Assembly (NCBI GenBank): GCA_035707805.1
Contig: DASSTS010000049.1
Span: 17,333-81,332, forward strand
Direction of reading: 5' to 3'
Source of the DNA: Castellaniella sp035707805
Lineage (GTDB): Bacteria > Pseudomonadota > Gammaproteobacteria > Burkholderiales > Burkholderiaceae_B
DNA length: 64,000 bases
Shown here: in pieces, positions 35,664 through 44,187 of the stretch
Numbering within the stretch: position 1 is the stretch's first letter
How the letters are laid out: every line of letters begins with the position of its first letter
Notes under the pieces: generated by a model
Told to the model about the DNA's origin: nothing
Seen by the model: only the letters and a program-made list of their open reading frames with translations
Databases searched by the model: none
Translations under genes and position numbers: made by a program

Positions 35664-37591
35664 GGCTGAGCTCCCGCCTGTTCACCGCCCAGATAGGCCT
35701 CGATCACCCGGGGATCGGCCTGCACGTCCAGGGGCAGCCCCTCGGCGATCTTCTGGCCGAAATCCAGCACCGACACCGCATCGCAGACCCCCATCACCAC
35801 ATCCATGTGGTGTTCGATCAGGATCACGGTGAGGCCTCTTTCCTTGATCTTGCGCATGATGGCCAGCAGCTCCTCGATGTCGGGCGCGGTCAGGCCGGCG
35901 GCCGGCTCGTCGAGCAGCAGCAGATGGGGATCGAGCGCCAGCGCGCGGGCGATCTCCAGCAGCCGCTGCTTGCCGTAGGGCAGGTTGCGGGCTTCCTCGC
36001 GGGCCAGGGACGCGAGGCCGACGAATTCCAGCAGGGCATGGGCGCGATCGCGGGCGGCCTGTTCTTCCCGGCGCCAGCGCGGCAGGCGCAGCGCGACGCT
36101 GGCCAGGCGGCTCTTGAAGGTGTGGTGCAGGCCGACCAGTACGTTTTCCAGCGCGGTCATCTCGCCGAACAGCTGCACGTTCTGGAAGGTCCGCGCGACG
36201 CCCCGCGCGGCGATCTCGGACGAGGTCAGGCCGGCGAGGTCCTTGCCGGCGAAGACCACCGAGCCGGAAGTCGGCACGTAGATGCCGGTCAGCACGTTCA
36301 TCATCGTGCTCTTGCCCGAGCCGTTGGGCCCGATCAGGCCATGGATGGTGCCGCGGCGCACTTCCAGGTCAACCTCGTTGAGCGCCTTGAGCCCGCCGAA
36401 CTGCATGATGGCGCGGTTGACCGACAGCAGCACGCCGTGCGAGGCATCGGGCTCGCGGCCCACCTGGGCCAGGTCCGCGGCCAAGGCGCGCGGCGCGTCC
36501 GCATCCTGGCGATGGCGGCCCCAGGCATGGAGCACGAAGCCCACGATGCCGTCGGGCAGGTAGTAGACGACGAACAGGATCATCAGGCCGAAGATCGTCA
36601 GGCGCCAGTCGGTCATCTGCTCCAGCACCAGGGAGCCGCCGGCCAGCGCCAGCGAACCGGCGATGGGGGCGGCCATGCGGCGCCAGGTCGCGCGACCGCG
36701 GCGCACCGCCCAGGCCGAACCGCAGACGACCAGCACGGCCAGGCCGATCGCCAGCGGCCGGAAGGTCGACACGTCATCGAGCATCTTGGGCAGCAGCACG
36801 ATGATCGCCGCGCCCAGCAGGGCGCCCGAGCGCGTCTTGCGCCCGCCCATGATGATGGCCAGCAGGAACAGCACCATCAGCTCGAAGGTGTAGGTGTTGG
36901 GCGAGATGTACTGCTCGGAATACGCATGCAGCGCCCCCGAGAGGCCCGCCAGGCCCGCGCTGATGACGAAGGCCACGACCTTGTAGCGATAGACCGACAC
37001 CCCCATGCAGTCGCAGGCGATCGGGCTGTCGCGCAGCGCCTCGAAGGCGCGGCCGTAATGCGAGCGCGCGACGCGCTCGGTGAACAGCACGGACAGCGCC
37101 AGCAGCCCCAGCACCAGCCAGAAGAACTCCGGGCCGCTCAGCATGTGATTGCCGATCATGGGCTTGTCCAGGCTGATGCCCAGGGGCCCGGCCGTGAGGA
37201 AGTCCATTTCATTGATCAGGATCTGGATGATGGTGCCGAACGCCAGCGTCACCATGGCCAGGTACGGACCGGTCACCCGCAGCGACGGCAGCGCCAGGAT
37301 CACGCCGAACACCGAGGTCACGGCGATGGCGGCGGGAATGGTCAGCCAGAACGGCAGGTCCAGGTGCAGGATCAGCACCCCGACCGTGTAGGCGCCGATC
37401 CCGAACAGGCCCGCATGGCCCAGCGACACCTGGCCGGTGTAGCCCACGACGATGTCCAGGCCCAGCAGCAGGACAGCGTAGATCAGGATGGTCTCGATCA
37501 GGTGCAGGTAATAGGGATTGCCGACCACCAGGGGCACGGCCGCCAGCACGGCGACCAGAGCCGCAAAGGACAGCAGCGACTTCGTTTTCAT
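35657..37591 (-). CDS. LivM-LivG fusion: ABC permease joined to ATP-binding domain
   Basis: A 644-residue fusion. Residues 1 to about 355 form a LivM-type permease with about ten membrane helices (LDIVVGYTGQVSLGHAGLFGIGAYTVG, PSLRVTGPYLAMVTLAFGT). After a charged linker (about 358-395), a LivG-type ATPase follows with Walker A LIGPNGSGKST near 422, GVARTFQNVQLFGEMTALENV and Walker B LLLLDEPAAGL. No frameshift or internal stop is seen. Such fusions occur in some Burkholderiales; here it means channel and ATPase are made in fixed 1:1 ratio. Confidence 0.92.
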   Translation of the reverse strand: MKTKSLLSFAALVAVLAAVPLVVGNPYYLHLIETILIYAVLLLGLDIVVGYTGQVSLGHAGLFGIGAYTVGVLILHLDLPFWLTIPAAIAVTSVFGVILALPSLRVTGPYLAMVTLAFGTIIQILINEMDFLTAGPLGISLDKPMIGNHMLSGPEFFWLVLGLLALSVLFTERVARSHYGRAFEALRDSPIACDCMGVSVYRYKVVAFVISAGLAGLSGALHAYSEQYISPNTYTFELMVLFLLAIIMGGRKTRSGALLGAAIIVLLPKMLDDVSTFRPLAIGLAVLVVCGSAWAVRRGRATWRRMAAPIAGSLALAGGSLVLEQMTDWRLTIFGLMILFVVYYLPDGIVGFVLHAWGRHRQDADAPRALAADLAQVGREPDASHGVLLSVNRAIMQFGGLKALNEVDLEVRRGTIHGLIGPNGSGKSTMMNVLTGIYVPTSGSVVFAGKDLAGLTSSEIAARGVARTFQNVQLFGEMTALENVLVGLHHTFKSRLASVALRLPRWRREEQAARDRAHALLEFVGLASLAREEARNLPYGKQRLLEIARALALDPHLLLLDEPAAGLTAPDIEELLAIMRKIKERGLTVILIEHHMDVVMGVCDAVSVLDFGQKIAEGLPLDVQADPRVIEAYLGGEQAGAQPC

Positions 37592-37594
37592 CGA

Positions 37595-38470
37595 TCACAC
37601 CTTTTTGATGGCGGTTTTGCCGAACAGGCCGGCGGGCCGCACGGTCAGCACCAGCAGGAGCAGGATCAGGCCGGGGACGTCCTTGTAGCCGGTGGACAGA
37701 TAGAATCCCGTCATGGTCTCGATCACGCCCAGCAGCAGGCCGCCGACGATGGCGCCCAGGCCGCTGTTGAGGCCGCCCACGATGGCCACGGCGAAGGCCT
37801 TCAGGCCCAGCACCGCGCCCATCGAGGCGCCGGTGAGGGTCAGGGGCGCCACCAGCACCCCGGCGAAAGCCGCCGTCAGCGAGGACAGCGCATACGAAAA
37901 CGTGATGACCAGTTTGGTGTTGATGCCCATCAACCCGGCGGCGTCACGGTCGCCGGACGTGGCGATCACCGCCTTGCCGTAGATCGAGGTGCGGTTGAAA
38001 AGCTCGATGAGGCCCATGATCAGCAGCGCGCCGCCGACCACCAGCAATTCCATCGGCAGGATGTGCGCGCCCAGCACGGTCAGCGGAGATTCGGACACCG
38101 GCGAGGGAAACCGCAGGGCGTCGCGCCCCCAGATGTTCTCGGCCATGTTGCGGAAGATGATGCCCAGCGCGATCGTGGCCATGATCCAGCCGAACTCGGA
38201 GCGCGCCTCGATGGCCGGACGCACCGCCACCCGCTCGACGACGGCGCCCTGCACCATCCCGAAGATGCAGACCAGCGGGATCATCAGCCAGTAGCTGATG
38301 CCGAACCCCACCAGGGTCAGCCCCACCAGACCGCCCAGCATCAGGGCGTCGCCCTGGCCGAAGTTCAGGGTCTCGGAGGTGGCGTACGTCAATTGGTAGC
38401 CAAAGGCGATGACGGCATAAATCATCCCCAATGCAATGCCGCTATAGGCAAGCTGCAAAAAAATCGTCAT
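37595..38470 (-). CDS. livH: Liv-type ABC transporter permease (LivH family), second system
   Basis: Inner-membrane permease of 291 residues with the LivH fingerprint AVIAFGYQLTYATSETLNFGQGD and the terminal core VGGLNSGLGAIVGGLLLGV. ATG at 38470 was preferred over a TTG four codons upstream. It starts 113 bases after the binding-protein gene and is followed after 3 bases by the livM-livG fusion. Confidence 0.92.
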   Translation of the reverse strand: MTIFLQLAYSGIALGMIYAVIAFGYQLTYATSETLNFGQGDALMLGGLVGLTLVGFGISYWLMIPLVCIFGMVQGAVVERVAVRPAIEARSEFGWIMATIALGIIFRNMAENIWGRDALRFPSPVSESPLTVLGAHILPMELLVVGGALLIMGLIELFNRTSIYGKAVIATSGDRDAAGLMGINTKLVITFSYALSSLTAAFAGVLVAPLTLTGASMGAVLGLKAFAVAIVGGLNSGLGAIVGGLLLGVIETMTGFYLSTGYKDVPGLILLLLVLTVRPAGLFGKTAIKKV

Positions 38471-38583
38471 GACAGATTCCAACGAAACGCGCCGTCCGGC
38501 GTGGCAGGGCCGCGCCGACGGCGCTACAAGACATGCATCCCCGCCCCGTCAGGCCGCCACGGGGATGCACGGATCCGGCAGGA

Positions 38584-39798
38584 TTACTGCGCGGACTGGC
38601 CGGAATTGGCCACGCTGCGCTTTTCGTCCTCGGGGTGCGCGAAGACCACGCGGCCCTTGGAGACCTCGCCCATGTACACCATGTCGGGACCGTCGATGGT
38701 CTCGTGGTCCTCGGCCGTATAGGGGTGCTGGTAGGTCATGATGACGCCCTCGACCGGCTTTTGCAGGTCTTCCAGGGCGGCGCGGATGTCCGGGCCCTTG
38801 GTGCTGCCGGCCTGCTGGATGGCGGCGGCCAGCAGCAGCAGGGAGTCATAGCCCTGGGCTGCGGAGACGGCCGATTCGATCACGCCGTTCTTGGGATGGT
38901 CGGCCTGGACGTAGGCATCGATGAAGGCCTTGCGCTTGGGCGTGTTGGGGTTCTGGATGAAGGTCTGCGGCATCAGGGCGCCGTCGCCGTTGGCGCGGGC
39001 GGTGTCGATGAAGTTCGCCATGGCCAGCGTCCAGCTGCCGATCATCGGCACTTTCCAGCCGAGCTTGGCCATGCCGTTGGCCAGCTGGGCCAGTTCCGGT
39101 CCGATGCCGTAGGTCAGCAGCGCCTCGGCGCCGGCTTCCTTGGCGCGCAGCAGTTGCGCGGTCATGTCGACGTCGCCGATGTTGAATTTCTCGACCGCCA
39201 CCGGCTTGACGCCGAGCTTGTCCAGGGCCTTTTCCATGTCCTCGCGGCCCAGCTGGCCGTAGTTGGTGGAGTCGGCCATGATGGCGACCTTCTTGAAGCC
39301 GCGCTTGGTCACGGCCTCGGCGGCGATCATCGGCGCCTGGATGTTGTCGGCCGCGGAGGTGCGGAAGACGTAGTTATGCTCGTATTTCGGCGCCAGGAAC
39401 TGGCGCGAGACGACCGTGCCGGTGGACACGTTGACCACGACGGGGATCTCGGCCTTCTGGTAGAAACGGGTGCCGGCCAGCGCCACGCCGGTATTGATGA
39501 AACCGACCGTCGCCACGACGTTCTCGCGGTTGATCAGTTCCTGGGAGATCTGCACGCCGCGCTCGTTCTTGGCCTCGTCGTCGCGCTCGACCAGTTCCAG
39601 CTGCCGTCCCAGCACGCCGCCCTGCGCGTTGATGTCCTTGGCCGCCAGGCGCACGCCTTCGCGCATGCTGACGCCCATGGACGACGAGCCACCCGTGTAC
39701 GGACCGGACACGCCGATCTTGATGGTGTCGGCCGCTTGCGCCGTGGAAGCCAGCGACAGCGCCAGAGCGGCGGCCAGGCAGGTCTTGGAAAATTTCAT
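38584..39798 (-). CDS. livK: Liv-type ABC transporter substrate-binding protein, second system
   Basis: Periplasmic binding protein of 404 residues with a Sec signal peptide ending STAQA-ADT and the peripla_BP_6 pattern IKIGVSGPYTGGSSSMGVSMREG. It is closer to classical LivK than the protein of the first system, so a branched-chain or related amino acid ligand is plausible. ATG at 39798 follows AGGAGACGAC. First gene of the livK-livH-livMG-livF operon; the LysR gene lies immediately upstream on the same strand. Confidence 0.92.
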   Translation of the reverse strand: MKFSKTCLAAALALSLASTAQAADTIKIGVSGPYTGGSSSMGVSMREGVRLAAKDINAQGGVLGRQLELVERDDEAKNERGVQISQELINRENVVATVGFINTGVALAGTRFYQKAEIPVVVNVSTGTVVSRQFLAPKYEHNYVFRTSAADNIQAPMIAAEAVTKRGFKKVAIMADSTNYGQLGREDMEKALDKLGVKPVAVEKFNIGDVDMTAQLLRAKEAGAEALLTYGIGPELAQLANGMAKLGWKVPMIGSWTLAMANFIDTARANGDGALMPQTFIQNPNTPKRKAFIDAYVQADHPKNGVIESAVSAAQGYDSLLLLAAAIQQAGSTKGPDIRAALEDLQKPVEGVIMTYQHPYTAEDHETIDGPDMVYMGEVSKGRVVFAHPEDEKRSVANSGQSAQ

Positions 39799-39939
39799 GT
39801 CGTCTCCTGTTGTCGATGCGGCTGGCACCCTCGCGCCGGCCATGAATGGTGTCGGCGAAGAGTCTATCGACCCACCGCGAGCACGGTTGGAAATTGCATC
39901 GGGACAGGGTGGAAAATTTTTCCGGTCGGAGACGAAGGC

Positions 39940-40854
39940 TTAGGGAAGATCGGCGATCCGGCGGCAGAGATCCTTCAACCATAGGGAAAACGATAGTCGG
40001 ATCCCGTTCAGCGGCATGGAGGCATCGCGGCACAGGTAGTAGTGGGAGTCGGGCGCCGCCGTGATGCCGAACGGCGCGACCAGCAGGCCCATGCGCAGGC
40101 TGTGGCCCGCCAGGCTGCGGCGGGTCAGCATCACGCCCTGGCCGGCGCAGGCCGCGGCCATCGCCATCCCCAGGTCGAAGAAGCTGATGCCCGCCTCGGG
40201 CTCGGCCCAGTCCAGCCCGGCCGCGTCGAACCAGGGCTTCCACGGATCCAGCGGACTGTGCAGCAGGTGCCCGTACTGCAGGTCCGAGGGGCGCCGCAGG
40301 GGACCGTGCCGGCGCAGGTAGTCCGGCGAGCAGGCGGGGAACACCACGTCGTCGGTCAGCAGCTCGGACACCGCGCCCGGATAGCGCCCCAGGCCGAAGC
40401 GGATCCAGAAATCCGCCTGCGACGGCCCGATGTCCAGGTAGGGGATGGACATCACGACGCTCATGTCCAGGTTGGGATGGGCGTGGACGAATTCATGCAG
40501 GTGCGGCCCCAGCACGGAATGCCCGAAGGAAGGCGTGGTGACGAGGCGGATCCGGTCGCGGGGCTTCTGGGCCCGGTGATGCAGCGACACGTCCGAGAGC
40601 AGGTGCAGGGCGGTCTCGATCTGGTTCAGGTACTCGTGCCCCGCGGCGGTCAGGGACACGCCGCGGCTGCCCCGATCGAACAGCGGCTGGCCCAGCAGGG
40701 CCTCGAGCTGCGTGATGCGCTTGCCCACGGCGCTGGCGGTGATGCAGAGCTCTTCGGCCGCGCGGCCGAACGACCCCAGGCGGGCGGCGGATTCGAAGGC
40801 GCGAATCGTCGCCAGCGAAGGCAGGCGGATGTTCTGCTGGGCGAGTGAGGTCAT
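39940..40854 (-). CDS. LysR-family transcriptional regulator
   Basis: A 304-residue regulator: N-terminal winged helix (LATIRAFESAARLGSFGRAAEELCITASAVGKRI) and a LysR substrate-binding domain, subgroup similar to GcvA/AmpR-type regulators. It lies 141 bases upstream of the second livK on the same strand, so it may control that operon, although LysR targets are more often divergent. The cys genes upstream end 69 bases away and seem unrelated. Effector cannot be inferred. Confidence 0.88.
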   Translation of the reverse strand: MTSLAQQNIRLPSLATIRAFESAARLGSFGRAAEELCITASAVGKRITQLEALLGQPLFDRGSRGVSLTAAGHEYLNQIETALHLLSDVSLHHRAQKPRDRIRLVTTPSFGHSVLGPHLHEFVHAHPNLDMSVVMSIPYLDIGPSQADFWIRFGLGRYPGAVSELLTDDVVFPACSPDYLRRHGPLRRPSDLQYGHLLHSPLDPWKPWFDAAGLDWAEPEAGISFFDLGMAMAAACAGQGVMLTRRSLAGHSLRMGLLVAPFGITAAPDSHYYLCRDASMPLNGIRLSFSLWLKDLCRRIADLP

Positions 40855-40923
40855 CGTGACGACGATTGTGTCACATCCTGCGCGCCCGGCCCACCGGGGC
40901 GCCTGCGCCGGCCCCCGGGCGCG

Positions 40924-42225
40924 TCAGCCCATCCGCACCAGGCCCGCCGCCGCCGTCTGGTGGCTGGCGGTGTCGATCAGGATGAAGGACCCGGTGGTGC
41001 GCTGCGCCTCGTAGTCGTCCAGCGCCAGGGGGTCGCGGCTGCGCAGGCGCACCCGGCCGATGTCGTTCATGGCGAGGGTGCCATTCCACTCGACGGAGCG
41101 CAGCTCGTGGATGTCGCGGCGGGTCTGCACGGATTCGACGCGGACCTGGGTGAGGCGCGTGCCCAGCTTCAGCCAGTACAGGCGCGCCGGGTTCAGGGCC
41201 TGCTGGTCCAGCCAGCACAGATCCGCCTCGAACTCCCGCAGCAGCGCCGGCCGGGCATCGCCATCGACCAGCAGGTCGCCGCGCGAGACATCGACGTCGC
41301 GGTCCAGCACCACCGTGATGCTGTCGCCGGGCAGGGCCTGGTCCAGCGCCTGGTCGCCCCGCAGCAGGCGCACGATGGTCGCGGTCTCGCGGCTGGGCAG
41401 CACCTGCACGGCGTCGCCCGGCCGCCAGGCGCCGCCCTGGAGCTGGCCGGCATAGCCGCGAAAGGCATCGGGGCCGCTGCCCTGGTGGCGGATGACCCAT
41501 TGCACGAAGAAACGCGCCTGGCCGTTGCTGCGGGGCGGGTCCAGCGGCAGGGTCTCCAGCAGGCTCAGCAGCGGCGGTCCGTCATACCAGGGTGTGTGTT
41601 CGCTGCGCCGCACGACATTGTCGCCCGCCAGGGCCGACAAGGGGACGATATGGAAATGGGGAATGTCCAGGCGCGCGGCCAGGTCCTGGTAGGCCGCGTG
41701 GATGCGGTCGAACACCGCCTTGTTCCAGCCGACCAGATCCATCTTGTTGACCGCGACGATGATGTGCCGCAGGCCCAGCAGCCGCGCCAGCGTGCTGTGC
41801 CGCTTGGTCTGGGGCAGCAGCTCGCCGTCGGGCGCCCGGCTCGCGTCGATCAGGATGATGGCGGCATCGGCCGTCGAGGCCCCCGTCACCATGTTGCGGG
41901 TGTACTGCTCGTGGCCGGGCGCGTCGGCCACGATGAACTTGCGGGCCGGGGTTGCGAAATACCGGTACGCGACGTCGATGGTGATGCCCTGCTCGCGCTC
42001 GGCCTCCAGGCCGTCGGTGAGCAGCGCCAGGTCGTACTCGGCCTGCGGCGCCCGCGTGTACTTGGACCCGGAGATGGCCTGCAGCTGGTCGGCGAACACG
42101 CCCTTGCTGTCGAAGAGCAGGCGGCCGATCAGGGTGGATTTGCCGTCGTCCACCGAGCCGGCGGTGATCAGGCGCAGGACGCCGGTCTCGGCGGCGCCGG
42201 GCCATTGTTCATTGATTGCGTTCAT
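40924..42225 (-). CDS. cysN: sulfate adenylyltransferase subunit 1 (GTPase)
   Basis: GTP-driven subunit of ATP sulfurylase, 433 residues. Elongation-factor-type motifs: G1 GSVDDGKST near 25, G3 DAPGHEQYT near 100 and G4 NKMD near 160, followed by two beta-barrel domains. No APS kinase (CysC) domain is fused; the protein stops at the normal CysN length. The ATG and the cysD stop overlap in TGATG. With an APS-type CysH nearby, no kinase step is needed. Confidence 0.96.
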   Translation of the reverse strand: MNAINEQWPGAAETGVLRLITAGSVDDGKSTLIGRLLFDSKGVFADQLQAISGSKYTRAPQAEYDLALLTDGLEAEREQGITIDVAYRYFATPARKFIVADAPGHEQYTRNMVTGASTADAAIILIDASRAPDGELLPQTKRHSTLARLLGLRHIIVAVNKMDLVGWNKAVFDRIHAAYQDLAARLDIPHFHIVPLSALAGDNVVRRSEHTPWYDGPPLLSLLETLPLDPPRSNGQARFFVQWVIRHQGSGPDAFRGYAGQLQGGAWRPGDAVQVLPSRETATIVRLLRGDQALDQALPGDSITVVLDRDVDVSRGDLLVDGDARPALLREFEADLCWLDQQALNPARLYWLKLGTRLTQVRVESVQTRRDIHELRSVEWNGTLAMNDIGRVRLRSRDPLALDDYEAQRTTGSFILIDTASHQTAAAGLVRMG

Positions 42226-43142
42226 CAGAAATATCCTTGTTTCTTGCGCCGTTCCATGGAGGCTTCGGAGGTCTGATCGTCCATGCGGGTAGCGCCGCGT
42301 TCGGTCAGCGTGGCCACGGCCGTCTCGGCGATGATGTCGGCCGGCGTGGACGCGTCCGAGGCCACCGGGCAGGTGCAGGACACGTCGCCCACCGTGCGGA
42401 ACCGCACCGTCAGGCGTTCGCTGCGTTCGCCCTCGCGGGGCGGCGTCAGCGGCGTCACCGGCACCAGCAGCCCCCGGCGGCGCACGACCTCGCGCTCGTG
42501 GGCGTAGTACAGCGAAGGCAGGTCCAGTCCCTCGCGCTCGATGTATTGCCAGACGTCCAGTTCGGTCCAGTTTGAGATCGGGAACACGCGGATGTTCTCG
42601 CCAGGATGCACGCGCGTGTTGTAGAGATTCCAGAGCTCCGGCCGCTGCGCCTTGGGATCCCACTGGCCGAACTCGTCGCGGAAGGAACAGATGCGTTCCT
42701 TGGCACGCGCCTTTTCTTCGTCGCGCCGGGCGCCGCCGATGCAGGCATCGAAGCCGAATTCGGCGATGGCCTCCAGCAGCGTGACGGCCTGCGCCGCGTT
42801 GCGCGAATCCGTGGCGTGGCGCAGCACCACGGTGCCGCGGGCGATGGAGTCCTCGACGCCGCGCACGATCAGTTCCTCGCCGAGCTGCCCGACGCGGCGG
42901 TCCCGGAACTCGATGACCTCGGGGAAATTGTGGCCGGTGTCGATGTGCATCAGCGGAAACGGAAAGCGTCCCGGGCGGAAGGCCTTTTCGGCCAGGCGCA
43001 GCAGCACGCAGGAATCCTTGCCGCCGGAAAACAGCAGCACGGGGCGGGCCGACTCGGCGGCGACCTCGCGCAGGATGTGGATGGCTTCGGATTCCAGCCA
43101 GTCGAGATGGGTGCGGACGGAAGGGGCGATGGCAGTGGTCAT
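42225..43142 (-). CDS. cysD: sulfate adenylyltransferase subunit 2
   Basis: Catalytic subunit of ATP sulfurylase, 305 residues, which makes adenosine 5'-phosphosulfate (APS) from sulfate and ATP. The PP-loop SGGKDSCVLLRL is near 40, with MHIDTGHNFPEVIEFRD, IGGARRDEEKARAKER and the C-terminal MERRKKQGYF, all diagnostic. ATG at 43142 lies 8 bases after the cysH stop; a long in-frame extension upstream covers cysH and is rejected. Confidence 0.96.
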   Translation of the reverse strand: MTTAIAPSVRTHLDWLESEAIHILREVAAESARPVLLFSGGKDSCVLLRLAEKAFRPGRFPFPLMHIDTGHNFPEVIEFRDRRVGQLGEELIVRGVEDSIARGTVVLRHATDSRNAAQAVTLLEAIAEFGFDACIGGARRDEEKARAKERICSFRDEFGQWDPKAQRPELWNLYNTRVHPGENIRVFPISNWTELDVWQYIEREGLDLPSLYYAHEREVVRRRGLLVPVTPLTPPREGERSERLTVRFRTVGDVSCTCPVASDASTPADIIAETAVATLTERGATRMDDQTSEASMERRKKQGYF

Positions 43143-43150
43143 GATCGTGT

Positions 43151-43942
43151 TCAGGATTCGACGGAAGCGGGACGGGGAGAGGCCGGCGATGGGGCCGCGC
43201 GCGGCCGCACCTGCGGCCGCTCTTCGAGGTTGCCGGCATGCAGCCCGCATTCGCGGCTGTCGCGCTGTTCCCACCACCAGCGGCCGGCGCGGGGATCCTC
43301 GCCCGGCCGCACGGCCCGCGTACAGGGCTCGCAGCCGATGGACGGATAGCCCCGGTCGTGCAGGGGGTTGTAGGGCACGCCCAGCGCGCGGACCACCTGC
43401 CAGACCTCGTCGGCGGACCAGCCGGCTAGCGGATTGAATTTCCGCAGCCCGAAGGTCTCGTCCCATTGCGATTCGGGCAGATCCGAGCGCGTGACGGACT
43501 GCTCGCGGCGCTGCCCGGTGATCCAGGCGCTGCGGCCGGCGAGCGCGCGGCGCAGCGGCTCGACCTTGCGGATGCCGCAGCAGGCCTTGCGCAGCTCGAC
43601 GCTCTCATAGAAGGCGAATTCGCCGTGCTCGGCCACGTGGGCGCGCACGGCCTCGGCATGCGGATGCAGGACCCGCACGGCGATGCCGTAGCGGTCGCGC
43701 ACCACGTCCACCATCGCCAGGGTCTCCGCATGCAGGCGGCCGGTGTCCAGCATGAAGATCTCCAGCGGTCTGTCCGATTGCGACAGGGCGTGAATCAGCA
43801 GGGTGTCCTCCACCCCCATGGACGAGGCCAGGACCGCGTCCGGGTGGGCGTCGGCGATGTCGCCCAGGCGCGCGAGCAGTTCCCGCCAGCGGCGCGACAG
43901 CGCATCGGACAGGGTCGGGGCATTCAGGGATTCACCAGGCAC
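43151..43942 (-). CDS. cysH: adenylyl-sulfate (APS) reductase, assimilatory
   Basis: Reduces APS to sulfite with thioredoxin. The 263 residues contain the PP-loop-like MGVEDTLLIHA, LDTGRLHAET, the paired cysteines KACCGIRKVEPL and IGCEPCTRAV, and the catalytic ECGLH at the C-terminal side. The CC...CxxC set marks an iron-sulfur APS reductase rather than a PAPS reductase. GTG at 43942 was chosen because GGAGAG precedes it and family length fits; the frame stays open for another 76 codons upstream (to 44170) without a ribosome-binding site. First gene of cysH-cysD-cysN. Confidence 0.92.
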   Translation of the reverse strand: MPGESLNAPTLSDALSRRWRELLARLGDIADAHPDAVLASSMGVEDTLLIHALSQSDRPLEIFMLDTGRLHAETLAMVDVVRDRYGIAVRVLHPHAEAVRAHVAEHGEFAFYESVELRKACCGIRKVEPLRRALAGRSAWITGQRREQSVTRSDLPESQWDETFGLRKFNPLAGWSADEVWQVVRALGVPYNPLHDRGYPSIGCEPCTRAVRPGEDPRAGRWWWEQRDSRECGLHAGNLEERPQVRPRAAPSPASPRPASVES

Positions 43943-44047
43943 CGCAGCTCTCCAGAAAAGAAAGCCGGCCGCATGGCCCCGCCCGTCCCGATGTCCGGAC
44001 GGCGCAGGCGGGCCGCACAAGCCGGCGACAGGGTCCAGTGTGCCGAG

Positions 44048-44098
44048 CCCGGCGGTCCGACGGAACGAAAAAATCGTTGATTCCATATAACCGCCGGG
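44048..44098 (-). promoter_or_regulatory. nested inverted repeat in the cysH-gdhA divergent region
   Basis: Nine-base arms CCCGGCGGT (44048-44056) and ACCGCCGGG (44090-44098) enclose a second dyad, AACGA-A5-TCGTT (44064-44078). Within it, ATATAA at 44085-44090 reads TTATAT on the cysH strand and could be a -10, with TTCTGT 17 bases upstream as a weak -35. A promoter with a poor -35 would suit an activator such as CysB. The 245-base gap also leads to gdhA on the other strand. Confidence 0.35.
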
Positions 44099-44187
44099 GC
44101 CGCGGCCACAGAATATCCGTGTCGCACTAAAATGGTGCCGGTTGTATGTCCTTGTCGATTCTGAATTCATAAAAAAGGCTGCACATC

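Noticed and set aside
43943..44170. Possible longer CysH starting at an upstream ATG (44170 or 44086)
   Set aside because: The added residues do not resemble the family, and a ribosome-binding site is found only before the GTG at 43942. The extension also covers the structured leader.
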